The translations under genes and the position numbers were made by a program. A DNA stretch of 64,000 bases from CAVTWS01 sp963738445 (GTDB lineage: Bacteria > Actinomycetota > Acidimicrobiia > Acidimicrobiales > SHLQ01): assembly GCA_963738445.1 (NCBI GenBank), contig CAVTWS010000011.1, positions 496,001 through 560,000 of the forward strand, given 5' to 3'. Shown here in pieces: positions 42,606-51,442 of this stretch. Numbering within the stretch: the first letter of the stretch is position 1; every line of letters starts with the position of its first letter. Under the pieces are notes generated by a model. The model did not search any database. It was not told where the DNA came from and was given only the letters and a program-made list of their open reading frames with translations.

Positions 42606-43581
42606 GTGCTCGGGCCTGACGACATTCGCCACGCACGCTTCCCGACCGTCCGGCGGGGGCTCGACCGTGACGACGTGGAGGCCTTTCTCGGTCGCATCGC
42701 TCTGGAGATGGAGCACACGGCGCTGTTCAGCCCGGAAGGCCTCCGGGGCAGCGGCTTCGCTCACCTGGCGGCCCCCCGTCGCGTCGAGTCTCCCTCGGTG
42801 GCCCGCGATCCGGCGGTCAACGACGTCGGCGCGATGCCCGCCGGAGCCTCACCCTCGATGTGGGAGCTCGCCGTCTTCGGCGTGTCGACGGCTGAGCCCA
42901 ACCCCCAGCGGGCTGAGATCATGTCCGCGCCGATCACGACGAACCCCGTCGCAGTTCCGCCGGCCCCGGCGAGTGACCCGATCGGGCTCCAGTTGCGACT
43001 GATGGGCGTGGAGTCGGGTCAACTCGTCGCTCAGGCCGTTCGACAAGCGGACCTCGTTCGACGCCGCGGCGCATGAGGCGGCCGCGGCGGTCGTGACGCG
43101 GGCGCGCGAGGACGCGAACCAGCTCGTGGGAGGGGCCGCCGGTCGCCTCGACGCCGAGCGTGTGGCTGCGCTGGCCAGCATCCGAGAGACCCGGTCGGCG
43201 GCCGAGCGGGATCGGGAGGCGGCGGCTCGTGAGGTTGCCGAGGCCCGGGTGCGGGCCGACCATCTGCTCTCCGAGGCCGGGGTGAAGGCCGACCATCTCG
43301 CTTCCGAGGCTCAGGCGGAGGCAGACCGGCTGTTGTCGTCGGCCCAACTCGAAGCCGACCGTACGCGTGCCGCCGCCCGGGTCGAGGTGGAGGTGCGGCA
43401 GGCGGCCTGGCAACGAGAGATCGACGAGGTCGCTACGGCGGCCCAACAGGAGTCGGAGGACCTCCTCCTGGCGGCTCGGACCGAAGCCTTGCGAATCGTC
43501 GGCGGCGCGCGCGCCCGAGCCGAGGCGACCCAGAGGGTCGCCGACGACCTGGCCCACGCCCGCCGTCGCTGCCTGCGCTGA
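42606..43581 (+). CDS. DivIVA-domain coiled-coil protein (one frameshift)
   Basis: GTG 42606. The N-terminus IRHARFPTVRRGLDRDDVEA with FLGRIALEME matches the DivIVA N-terminal membrane-targeting segment, which recognises curved membrane at poles and septa. After a variable region the frame breaks near 43048: dropping one base joins AVRQA to TSFDAAAHEAAAAVVTRARE, giving one protein of about 324 residues. The C-terminal half is a long Ala/Glu/Arg coiled coil with a near-repeated SEAGVKADHLASEAQAEADR pattern. Wag31/SepIVA-type proteins have this layout. A role as a local growth or division scaffold is likely, but it is not the main Wag31. Confidence 0.7.
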
Positions 43582-43619
43582 CCGCTCCGGCTCACGCACT
43601 CCTGTGCGAGACTCCGGCG

Positions 43620-44450
43620 ATGGCGCTCGCTCTCGATCTCGGCGGCCGAACCGTTCTCGTCGTCGGTGGCGGCGGCGGTGGGATCGGGACATCGTGCTGC
43701 CTCCGGGCCGCAGCCGCGGGCGCCGACGTGATCGCGTTCACGGACGTGGCCGAGCACCTCGAGGCCACGATTCGGGCCGTCCGCGACGAGGGTCGCGCCG
43801 GCCACGGAACCGTGGTCGATGTCCGTGACACCGAGTCGCTGGGTGCTGCGGTCGACGACGCCTGGGACCGTTGGGGCCCGATCGATGGCATCGTCAACGT
43901 GGTCGGAGGGGCCAAGGTGCCGGACTGGCATCGTGCCGTCGACTACTCCGTCGAGTCGTTCGACAACATCGTCGCCACCAACGTCCGCTACGTGCTGGTC
44001 GTGGCCCAACGGGTCGCTCGACGCATGATCGCGGAAGGGCGCCCCGGGAGCATCGTGAGCATCTCGTCGGTCGCCAGCCGGAGCTCCCCATTGATCTCGG
44101 CGTACGGCGCCGCCAAGGCCGCTCTCGATTCGCTCACCCGAACCCTCAGCGTCGAGTGGGGCCGACACGGCATCCGGATCAACACGGTCGCCGCCGGCAC
44201 GATCACCACGCCCCGAGCCGGTCAGGCGGACCTGGCCGACGCCGCCGAACAGTACGTCCCGCTGGGGCGGCGGGGCGCCCCCGACGACATCGCCCATGCC
44301 GCGGTCTTCCTACTCTCGGACCTGGCGTCGTACGTGACGGGCCAGACCTTGGTGGTCGACGGCGGATCGAGCAACTACGGCGCCGGTCTCGACGAAAATC
44401 TCCTGCCGGCGTTCGTGACCAATCCGATGATTCGGGACCGTTTCGCCTGA
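43620..44450 (+). CDS. Short-chain dehydrogenase/reductase (SDR)
   Basis: 276 residues. Classical SDR: cofactor loop VVGGGGGGIGTS (TGxxxGIG type), NVVGGAK in place of NNAG, catalytic SSVASRSSPLISAYGAAKAA with Ser, Tyr and Lys (YxxxK), and the C-terminal ITTPRAG and VTGQTLVVDGG. Likely NAD(P)-dependent oxidation or reduction of an alcohol or ketone, related to 3-oxoacyl-ACP reductases by sequence. GAGACT lies six bases before the ATG, a weak -10 candidate for leaderless expression. Convergent with the agmatinase operon. Confidence 0.87.
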   Translation: MALALDLGGRTVLVVGGGGGGIGTSCCLRAAAAGADVIAFTDVAEHLEATIRAVRDEGRAGHGTVVDVRDTESLGAAVDDAWDRWGPIDGIVNVVGGAKVPDWHRAVDYSVESFDNIVATNVRYVLVVAQRVARRMIAEGRPGSIVSISSVASRSSPLISAYGAAKAALDSLTRTLSVEWGRHGIRINTVAAGTITTPRAGQADLADAAEQYVPLGRRGAPDDIAHAAVFLLSDLASYVTGQTLVVDGGSSNYGAGLDENLLPAFVTNPMIRDRFA

Positions 44451-44461
44451 ACCGAGGGCGC

Positions 44462-44615
44462 CTACCCGGTCAGTCGAGCGCCGTCCCATTCCCAGGTGGG
44501 ATGCAGGATGCGGGTCCGCGGGTGCCCCGAGGGATCGACCGTCGCGCCGGTGCACCAGACGATCCGATGCGCCCATGGCCACGAACGCCGTCGCCGTGAC
44601 AGCCAGCTCACTCAT
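44462..44615 (-). pseudogene. Short remnant of a PPOX-type protein downstream of the agmatinase gene
   Basis: ATG 44615 has GGAGG seven bases upstream and overlaps the agmatinase stop. MSELAVTATAFVAMGA is followed, one frame on (extra base near 44585), by RIVWCTGATVDPSGHPRTRI and LHPTWEWDGARLTG, the first strands of a PPOX split-barrel protein, then a TAG at 44464. Only ~50 of the usual 130 or more residues remain, so it looks truncated even after frame repair. The SDR gene abuts its end, suggesting that a deletion joined the two. Confidence 0.55.
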
Positions 44616-45621
44616 GTTCGAACCTCCGCGATGTACCTGGGCGGCCTGCCTTGCCACCGGCAGCTTCGCGCTTCCGGGCGGCGAGTGAGGCCAACGCCTC
44701 GATCACCAGGTGGTGGGCGGCATTGACCGTCAGGTCGGCGTGGTCGTAGGGCGGTGACACCTCGACCACATCCATGGCGACGAGGTCGCAGCGGGTGGCG
44801 ACCTGGCGCACGGCGCGGATGAGCTCGGCCAGATTGAGGCCCCCGGCCTCGGGTGTGCCGGTGCCCGGGGCGAACGCGGGGTCGAGGCAGTCGATGTCGA
44901 TGGTGAGGTAGATGCGCTCGCAGTCCTGCACCTCGGCGATGGCGGTGTCGACGACCGCAGGCAGGCCGCGCTCGCACACCTCGTCCATGAGGTGCCAGCG
45001 CATGCCCTGCTCGGCCATCCAATCCCACGTCGCCTCGCCGGGCCAGTGGCTCCGCAAGCCGATCTGGACGAAGTGGCGAGGATCGACGTCGCCGGACTCG
45101 ATGAGCCGCCGCATCGGCGTGCCGTGTCCGGCCAGGTTGCCCTCGATCTCGTCGGCCGTGTCGGCGTGGGCGTCGAAGTGGATGACCCCGATTCTGCCGG
45201 CTCCGTGGACCCGGGCCAGGGCGTGACCGATGGGCGCGGTGACGGAATGGTCGCCACCGATGATCACCGGAAGGATCCCGAGCCCGGCGATCTCGGCCAC
45301 CCGGGCCTCGATGTTGGCGTGGCATCGCTCGGGTTGCCCATGGGGGCACCACACATCCCCGGCGTCGACCACATCGAGCCAGTCGAAGATCTCGATGCCG
45401 AACGACAGGTGGTAGCTGCCGCTGAAGTAGGCGGCGGTGCGGACACCGTGGGGTCCGAACCGGGCACCGGGCCGATTGGTCACCCCGAGGTCGTAGGGGG
45501 CGCCGAGCACGGCGACGTCGGGCCGTCGTTCGGTGAGCGCTTCTAGGCCGGCGACCAGGGGCCGCCGGAAGAAGGTTCGCAGCGCACCGATGTCGATCTG
45601 CTCGGCCGTCGCATCATCCAC
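44608..45621 (-). CDS. speB: Agmatinase/ureohydrolase family protein
   Basis: 337 residues. Binuclear Mn-binding motifs: IIGGDHSVTAPIGHAL, VIHFDAHADTAD, and LTIDIDCLDPAFAPGTGTPE, with GLRSHWPG between. The family hydrolyses guanidino groups to urea: agmatine to putrescine, or guanidinobutyrate, or proclavaminate-like substrates; agmatinase is the default call. GTG 45621 is preceded by TAACAT at exactly six bases (minus strand), predicting a leaderless mRNA. The 3' end overlaps a PPOX-like remnant start. The LAL-type regulator upstream on the same strand could control it, though it has no obvious site. Confidence 0.8.
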   Translation of the reverse strand: MDDATAEQIDIGALRTFFRRPLVAGLEALTERRPDVAVLGAPYDLGVTNRPGARFGPHGVRTAAYFSGSYHLSFGIEIFDWLDVVDAGDVWCPHGQPERCHANIEARVAEIAGLGILPVIIGGDHSVTAPIGHALARVHGAGRIGVIHFDAHADTADEIEGNLAGHGTPMRRLIESGDVDPRHFVQIGLRSHWPGEATWDWMAEQGMRWHLMDEVCERGLPAVVDTAIAEVQDCERIYLTIDIDCLDPAFAPGTGTPEAGGLNLAELIRAVRQVATRCDLVAMDVVEVSPPYDHADLTVNAAHHLVIEALASLAARKREAAGGKAGRPGTSRRFEHE

Positions 45622-45627
45622 CCAGCC

Positions 45628-45633
45628 ATGTTA
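45628..45633 (-). promoter_or_regulatory. -10 box of the leaderless agmatinase gene
   Basis: Minus-strand TAACAT, six bases before GTG 45621, in the 60-base gap after the regulator gene. Confidence 0.5.
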
Positions 45634-45681
45634 GAGGGACGGTGTGGTGGCCGCCGTTGAAGGTCGTCGAGCCCGGAAGCC

Positions 45682-48510
45682 TCACGCTTTCGTGCCGACC
45701 TCGGCGGCGAGCGCGGCGGCCAACGCGGTTCGGCTGGTCACACCCAGCTTGGCGAGAGAGTGCGAGACGTGCGTCTCGACGGTCCGACGCGAAATGTAGA
45801 GACGCTCGGCGATCACCGGGTTCGAGTGGCCCTTGGCCACGAGCTCGGCGATGGCGCGCTCGGTCGGGGTGAGCGAGCTCCATCCGGTCGTCGGCCGGCT
45901 GCGGCGACCGCGGGCCCCCGGTCGTCGTCCCAACTCTCGCAACTGGGCCTGGATGCGGCGCTGGTGGAGGCCGGCGCCCATCTGGTCGGCGACCGTCAAC
46001 GCCGTTTCGAGGTGGTCGCCGGCACGACCGGGATCCGACACCATGAGCAACCGGGCGGCGAATCGATTGCTGTTGATGGCGTCGAGCGGTCGGACCCCCG
46101 ACGCGTACATGTCGGCCGCGCGTGACACGGCCGGCCCGTTCCCGTCGAACGCGCCGGTGGCGAACTCGTGAGCAGCGTCGGTCAGGGGCCGTGGACTCCG
46201 GCTGCGCAGCTCGGCCAGGACGTCCACCAGCAGCTCCAAGCGGGCCCGGTCGTGATCGGCGAACACCGGCACCATGTCGGTCGCGAGCGAGGGCAGGAAC
46301 GCGATGTGGCGAATGGCGTACACCTCCTCGAGCAACGTGCCGAACCAGGTGACGGCCGCCGCGCTGTCACCTCGTTCGGCGGCCAGGAGGCCTTCGAGCT
46401 GCAGGAGGAACTGCAAGCCGACCCGGTTGCCGCTGTGGCTCAACGCGTCCCAGAGCGAGCGGGCGGACGACGTCGCTTCGTCGATGTCGCCACGGTGGAA
46501 GTCGATGAGGGCGAGAAGGGTCCTCGACTGCATGGCGCCGAGACCGGTCGGGAACTCGATTCGTTCGGCCTCGACGGCGACGTGGGCCCGGGCGTTGTCC
46601 CAGTTCCCGGAGACGAAGTGCAGCAGCACGGCGGTGTCGTTGTGGAACTCGGCGAGGGTGGGGACTCCCAGCTCCTCGCAGCGGCGAGCGCCCTGTCCCG
46701 CGGCGACCACGGCATCCGCCAGACGGTCGGCATGGAGGTAGGCGAGCGCCAGGTAGGCCCGGGCACCGCGCCGCTCGGCATCGGGGTCGGAGAGGGAGAC
46801 GGACACGGCCCGCTCACCGGCGACGATGCCGTCGTCGACGTAGCCCTGGATGCTCCTGACGCGCGACAGGATGCTGTGCACCATCGTCGCGGTGACGGGA
46901 TCGGTGTCGCCGACGATGTCGAGCACCGGACGGACCTGGACCATCGCCGCGTCGAGCTCCGCGGCCCAGACGCGGGCCCCGGCCGCCTCGCCGACGAGTC
47001 GATGGGTGTCGATGTCGTCGGGGTCTGCCCCGTCGAGGGCGCCGCTCCACTCCTCGGCGGCCTCGTGGGCGCGGCCCTGGAGGAAGAGGGCCAATCCGAG
47101 ACTGCGCCGGAGTCGCCGACTCAATGTCGGGTCCGCCGTGCCGCCGAGGGAGGCTCGCGCCCGTTGCTCGGCGTCATCGAGCCGACCCGCCCAGTTGAGC
47201 GACTGCAGCAGGTCTGCGATCACACGCGACCGGGCCGGGTCTCCGACGGGGAGCAGTTCGAGCGCCCGCTCGAGGTATTCCACCGACATCGAGGGGGAGG
47301 TGCCGGCGATCGCCACGCCGGCGCGTTCCAGCCATCCGGCCGCCTCGGAGTCGACGGCGCGTGCCCCGGCCGAGAACTGGGTGGCGATCCGGAGCAGATC
47401 GCTGCCCCGTCGGGCGAGCAGCCGCCCGGCCTCGTGGTGCATGCCGCGGCGGATCGCGGGCGGGATGTCGTCGTAGATGGCGCGACGGATCAGATCGTGG
47501 CGGAACCGGAGGCGATGGTCCGTGGCATCGAGCAGCCCGGCATCGGTCGCAGCGGCGACGGAGTGGCGGGTCGGACCCTCGTCGGCGCCGAGCAACTCGG
47601 CGACCTCGGCGACATCGAACGAGGCGCCGAAGATGGCGCCCGCCCGCAGCGCGTCGAGACCACCGGCCAACTGGCGGACGCGGCGGAGCAGACCGCCACG
47701 GTCGGCCTGGTCGAGCTCGTCCAGGGCCGACGATTCACCACCGGATCGGGCGACGAGGCGCAGGAGCTCCAGGAGGAAGAACGGGTTGCCGCCGGCCTCT
47801 CCCAGTCGGGCGAGCGTGTCGGCGCTCGGCGATGCACCCAGGGCATCACGGGCCAAGGCGGCGACGTCGTGACGCTCGAGGGGTTGGATCCGAAGGGTCT
47901 CGGCACCCAGCTGGTCGAGCTGGTCGAGGAGGCGGTCGAGCTCGGTCGAGCCGGGGGAGGAGCGCAGCCCGAGCACGACGCACAGTGGGTCGTGGTGGAA
48001 CCGTCGCACCAGCGCGAGCACGGTCGACAGCGTGGGCACGTCGGCCCAATGCACATCGTCGAGCACGATCAGCATCGGACCGGCGGACAATCGGGCACCG
48101 ACGAGGTCGACGATCGCTTCCTGGGCCAAGAAGCGGGAGTCAGGACCGTGAGAGGTCGAGATGGCATCGACGAGATTGGCCGACGATGGTGAGGCGACCA
48201 GTGCGGCGATGTGCCGGCAGGCGTCGTCCGGGCTGCTGGTCCAACACCGCAGGGCGTCGACGAGCACCCCGAAGGGTCGGCCGCGCTCCAGCTCCTCGAC
48301 CGCGGCCATCGCGGTGCGCCATCCCCGAGCCGCGGCGGCACGCTGCGCGTACTCGGCCAGATGGGACTTGCCCAGACCGGCGTCGCCCGTCAGGACGATG
48401 CAGCCACCCTGACCGAGCGTGGTCCGGTCGATGAGCATGTCGATTCGGGCCAGCTCCGTGTCTCGACCTCTCGTGACCGGCGTCGGGCCCGGTGGGGGAG
48501 CGTGTCTCAA
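45682..48510 (-). CDS. LuxR-family regulator of the LAL type (AAA ATPase + helical repeats + HTH)
   Basis: About 942 residues. N-terminal STAND-type ATPase: VTRGRDTELARIDMLIDRTT, Walker A VLTGDAGLGKSH, Walker B MLIVLDDVHWAD, and GGNPFFLLELLRL. The middle ~400 residues are TPR-like helical repeats. The C-terminal 60 residues are a LuxR HTH: LTPTERAIAELVAKGHSNPV then IAERLYISRRTVETHVSHSL. These proteins sense an inducer through the repeats and activate catabolic or antibiotic genes in an ATP-dependent manner. Start is uncertain: TTG 48510 with GAGG five bases upstream is chosen because the sequence before it lacks family similarity. Confidence 0.85.
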   Translation of the reverse strand: MRHAPPPGPTPVTRGRDTELARIDMLIDRTTLGQGGCIVLTGDAGLGKSHLAEYAQRAAAARGWRTAMAAVEELERGRPFGVLVDALRCWTSSPDDACRHIAALVASPSSANLVDAISTSHGPDSRFLAQEAIVDLVGARLSAGPMLIVLDDVHWADVPTLSTVLALVRRFHHDPLCVVLGLRSSPGSTELDRLLDQLDQLGAETLRIQPLERHDVAALARDALGASPSADTLARLGEAGGNPFFLLELLRLVARSGGESSALDELDQADRGGLLRRVRQLAGGLDALRAGAIFGASFDVAEVAELLGADEGPTRHSVAAATDAGLLDATDHRLRFRHDLIRRAIYDDIPPAIRRGMHHEAGRLLARRGSDLLRIATQFSAGARAVDSEAAGWLERAGVAIAGTSPSMSVEYLERALELLPVGDPARSRVIADLLQSLNWAGRLDDAEQRARASLGGTADPTLSRRLRRSLGLALFLQGRAHEAAEEWSGALDGADPDDIDTHRLVGEAAGARVWAAELDAAMVQVRPVLDIVGDTDPVTATMVHSILSRVRSIQGYVDDGIVAGERAVSVSLSDPDAERRGARAYLALAYLHADRLADAVVAAGQGARRCEELGVPTLAEFHNDTAVLLHFVSGNWDNARAHVAVEAERIEFPTGLGAMQSRTLLALIDFHRGDIDEATSSARSLWDALSHSGNRVGLQFLLQLEGLLAAERGDSAAAVTWFGTLLEEVYAIRHIAFLPSLATDMVPVFADHDRARLELLVDVLAELRSRSPRPLTDAAHEFATGAFDGNGPAVSRAADMYASGVRPLDAINSNRFAARLLMVSDPGRAGDHLETALTVADQMGAGLHQRRIQAQLRELGRRPGARGRRSRPTTGWSSLTPTERAIAELVAKGHSNPVIAERLYISRRTVETHVSHSLAKLGVTSRTALAAALAAEVGTKA

Positions 48511-48707
48511 GCGTGCCTCGTGCAGGAGGTGTCGGTGGTGGCGACAGCGGATGGGTGGGCGATGACGGCCGTGGGCCGCCCGAACATACCCGCAGTGTCG
48601 TCGTGGTTCACCTGCGGAGGACACGTTGGGTCGAATTCGCCCCAGACCTTCAGTCCGATGGGCGCCGGTCGAAAGGGGTTGGACAGGCGAAGTAACGAGG
48701 AGGCCCC

Positions 48708-48932
48708 ATGACGACACGAGGTGCACGCGCACCCGGATCCGACCTGCTCGCGCCCCCCACTCGACCCCGGCGAGCGACGCGCTACTCGTGTGAGACCTGC
48801 TCGGTGGGTTGGACCGATCACTCCGGGCGTTCGTCGTGCTGGATCTGTGGCCAGCCCGGTGAAGGGGTCCGGATGATCTCGTTGATCGGGGGTCCGGGCG
48901 ACATCGTCGACCGGGGCGCGATCGACTTCTGA
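48708..48932 (+). CDS. Zinc-ribbon microprotein
   Basis: 74 residues with a strong GAGGAGG Shine-Dalgarno before ATG 48708. Cys28-x2-Cys31-x12-Cys44-x2-Cys47 (CETC and CWIC) forms a probable zinc ribbon; the N-terminal ~25 residues are basic and Pro-rich, and the tail (MISLIGGPGDIVDRGAIDF) is hydrophobic/acidic. Not recognised. Could bind nucleic acid or another protein. It has its own ~197-base upstream region, divergent from the LAL regulator. Confidence 0.7.
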   Translation: MTTRGARAPGSDLLAPPTRPRRATRYSCETCSVGWTDHSGRSSCWICGQPGEGVRMISLIGGPGDIVDRGAIDF

Positions 48933-49064
48933 CGGACGGGCGGACGAGCTCCGCGCGAGCTCCGGCACTCCCTCTGGGATCAACGGCCCGGATCGATGGG
49001 TCATCAGTACCTATTCGGTGCCATGAGATAGCACGAAACCACGCTGGAGCGCGAGGCTGGCCGC

Positions 49065-49865
49065 ATGGCCGGACTTCCCCCTCCCCCCGGGACTCGCCGT
49101 GTGGCGCCGGTACGTTCGATTCGACGCAGCCGTGCCGCGTTCGCGGCGTTGTTGAGCGTGGCGACGATGGGCGCCGCGATCCGGGTGGCCGTGGCGTCAC
49201 CGGGCGCACCGGGCCCGGTCCCCGTGCAGATCGGATCGGCCCTGGTGGTCGAATCCAGCGGCGACGACCCCGAAGGCGACGTCGGGGTCGATGCCCGGTC
49301 CGTGGCCCAGGCGGCCGTGGCGACGGTGACCGGACGGGCCTGTGAGGGACACACCGGCGGGTCGGGCTGGTACCTGGCCGACGGCCGGCTGGTCACGGCG
49401 TCGCACGTTGTCGATGGCGCCTCGGCGGTCCTCGTCCAGGGGGCCGGCGGTGTGGCCCACGGCGATCTGGAGCGCATGTCCTGGCCGGTGGGTGATCTGT
49501 CGGTCGCCGCGGTCGACGCCGTCGTCGCCGAGCCCCTGGCGTTGGGGGAGAACCCCGACGTCGGCGATTCGGCGGTGATGGCCGGGATCGCCCGGGACGG
49601 TCGTGTCCACGTCGTGCCCGGCACCGTCATCGCCGTGGTGCCCGCCTCCGATTTCGGGCTCGACGGTGACCGCCTCATCGTGGTGGACACCCTCGTGGAG
49701 CCGGGGATGTCCGGCGGGCCGACCGTCGGAACCGACGGACGGGTCATCGGTGTCATCCGGGCGGTGGAGCAGGCCAGTGGGGTGACCCTCGTGACCCCGG
49801 TCGAGGAGCTCTGGGTGCTGCTCGACGTGAACCGGGAGCCGATGGTCGCCGTCGACTGCGACTGA
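49065..49865 (+). CDS. Exported trypsin-like serine protease (S1C/HtrA-like catalytic domain)
   Basis: 266 residues. A basic start and hydrophobic segment (AAFAALLSVATMGAAIRVAVA) act as signal peptide or anchor. Catalytic triad: His in WYLADGRLVTASHVVDG, Asp in WPVGDLSVAAVD, and Ser in VEPGMSGGPTVGTDGRVIGV. No PDZ domain, unlike full HtrA. One Cys pair candidate (RACEGH and the C-terminal VDCD). Expected to act outside the membrane on misfolded or specific proteins. It lies between the zinc-ribbon gene and thiamine pyrophosphokinase, unrelated functionally as far as seen. Confidence 0.83.
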   Translation: MAGLPPPPGTRRVAPVRSIRRSRAAFAALLSVATMGAAIRVAVASPGAPGPVPVQIGSALVVESSGDDPEGDVGVDARSVAQAAVATVTGRACEGHTGGSGWYLADGRLVTASHVVDGASAVLVQGAGGVAHGDLERMSWPVGDLSVAAVDAVVAEPLALGENPDVGDSAVMAGIARDGRVHVVPGTVIAVVPASDFGLDGDRLIVVDTLVEPGMSGGPTVGTDGRVIGVIRAVEQASGVTLVTPVEELWVLLDVNREPMVAVDCD

Positions 49866-49935
49866 CGCCGACACCAGCGGCGCGGCAACGGGAGCACCGG
49901 TCGCACGAGCCCTCCGGGAACCGGCGGTGTCCATG

Positions 49936-49950
49936 TACGGTGGCGCGGTG
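49936..49950 (+). promoter_or_regulatory. Predicted leaderless promoter of thiamine pyrophosphokinase
   Basis: TACGGT (49936-49941), six bases, GTG 49948. It favours this start over the upstream ATG at 49933, which lies before the -10 box. Confidence 0.55.
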
Positions 49951-50607
49951 GACCGGGTGCGGCGGATCGTGGTGATCGGCGGGGGGCCGGTGGGCGACCC
50001 GGCCGATGCTGCACACCTCGGCCCGGCCCACTTCGCACCCGTCGACCTGGTGATTGCCGCTGACTCCGGCCTCGACCGCGCCCAGTCGCTCGGCTGGCCG
50101 GTCGACATCGTCATCGGTGACTTCGATTCCGTGTCCGCCCCGGGTCTCGCCACGATCGACGCCGCCACCACGCTCGAGCGCCACCCGGCGGACAAGGATC
50201 AGACGGATCTGGAGCTGGCGCTCGACCGGGCGGCGGCACGGGGTGCCACCCACATCGACGTCCTGGCCGGCTCCGGCGGGCGCATCGATCACACGCTGGC
50301 CATCTGGCTGATCCTCGCGTCGGACCGCTATCACTCGATCGAGGTCACGGCCCACGCCGGGCCCGACATCGTCTCGGTGGTCGTGGCCGGTCGGCCCCGC
50401 CGCCTCGGCGGCCGGAGCGGCGACGTGGTCTCACTCCTACCGGTGCACGGTCCCGCGATCGGTGTGACCACCGACGGATTGCGCTTCCCGCTGCGGTGCG
50501 AGACCCTGCCGGCGGGGTCGGGTCGGGGCGTCAGCAACCTGCTGGTGGGGACGGAAGCCGTCGTCTCGCTGGAGCAGGGGACATTGCTCGCCGTTCAACC
50601 TCACTGA
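49948..50607 (+). CDS. Thiamine pyrophosphokinase
   Basis: 219 residues. Transfers pyrophosphate from ATP to thiamine, producing ThDP for enzymes such as the one at 21827. Motifs: RIVVIGGGPVGDP, DLVIAADSGLDRAQSLGW, the Mg site IVIGDFDSVSA, DKDQTDLELAL, and the substrate loop GSGGRIDHTLA; the C-terminal beta domain (LLPVHGPAIGVTTDGLRFPL) is complete. The ABC ATPase gene converges with only nine bases between stops; two imperfect copies of a TCACTGA(G/A)TCGG(C/T)G motif bridge the junction. Confidence 0.9.
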   Translation: MDRVRRIVVIGGGPVGDPADAAHLGPAHFAPVDLVIAADSGLDRAQSLGWPVDIVIGDFDSVSAPGLATIDAATTLERHPADKDQTDLELALDRAAARGATHIDVLAGSGGRIDHTLAIWLILASDRYHSIEVTAHAGPDIVSVVVAGRPRRLGGRSGDVVSLLPVHGPAIGVTTDGLRFPLRCETLPAGSGRGVSNLLVGTEAVVSLEQGTLLAVQPH

Positions 50608-50616
50608 GTCGGCGTC

Positions 50617-51432
50617 TCACTGAATCGGTGCCGGCGGTTCGGCGTACGCCGTGTACCGGTCGCCCCGCCGATGCAGGCGGACATCGAGGCCGAAGACGTG
50701 TGAGAGGTGGTCCGCGGTCAACGTGTCGGCGAGCGGTCCCTGAGCGACGATCGAGCCCTGCCCCAGGATCATGGCGTGGGTGAAGCCGGGCGGGATGTCC
50801 TCGACGTGATGGGTGACGAGGGCGACCGGAGGAGTGCGGGCATCGTCGGCGAGGGCGGCGAGCGTCGCCACGAGCTCCTCCCGGCCCGACAGGTCGAGGC
50901 CGGCCGTGGGTTCGTCGAGCAGGAGGACGGCCGGGTCGTTCATGAGGGCGCGGGCGATCAGCGTGCGCTGACGCTCGCCGGAGGACAAGGTGCCGAACGC
51001 CTGGTCGGCGTGCCCGGCGTTCCCGACCCGGTCCAGCAGGTCGCGGGCCCGGGTGCGGTCGCCGTCGTCGTAGGTGTGCCACCACGGTTCGAGGGCGCCG
51101 AATCGGGCGGTCATGACCACGTCGGCCGCGCTCAGTGTCGGGCGTAGCTGAGCGGCCAACGCGGCCGACGAGACACCGACTCGCGCCCGCAGGCGCCGGA
51201 CATCGGTCCGACCCAGTTGCTCGCCGAGGACGGTCACCGTGCCCGTGCTCGGGATGCAGGTACAGGCCCGCGACCTGGAGCAGGGTCGACTTCCCGCCGC
51301 CGTTCGGGCCGACGATCACCCACCGTTGACCGGACTGCACCTCCCAGTCGACCGCCGTCAGGATCGTGCGGCCTTCGCCGGTGCGGACCGAGACGCCCCG
51401 CAGTTCGAGGACACGTTCATGGCGACGTTCAT
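50617..51432 (-). CDS. ABC transporter ATP-binding protein (frameshifted near its start)
   Basis: Restored protein ~265 residues: Walker A WVIVGPNGGGKSTLL, Q-loop region, signature FGTLSSGERQRTLIARAL, Walker B AVLLLDEPTAGLDLS, and the H-loop VALVTHHVEDI. One extra base near 51250 (after GLYLHP) separates Walker A from the rest, and the first codons (51420-51432) need another indel to place an ATG in frame. Stand-alone ATPase related by layout to YlmA/ModF-type proteins; no permease gene is adjacent. It follows the broken ABC exporter gene on the same strand, so they may be co-transcribed. Confidence 0.7.
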
Positions 51433-51442
51433 GAGCGACCGC

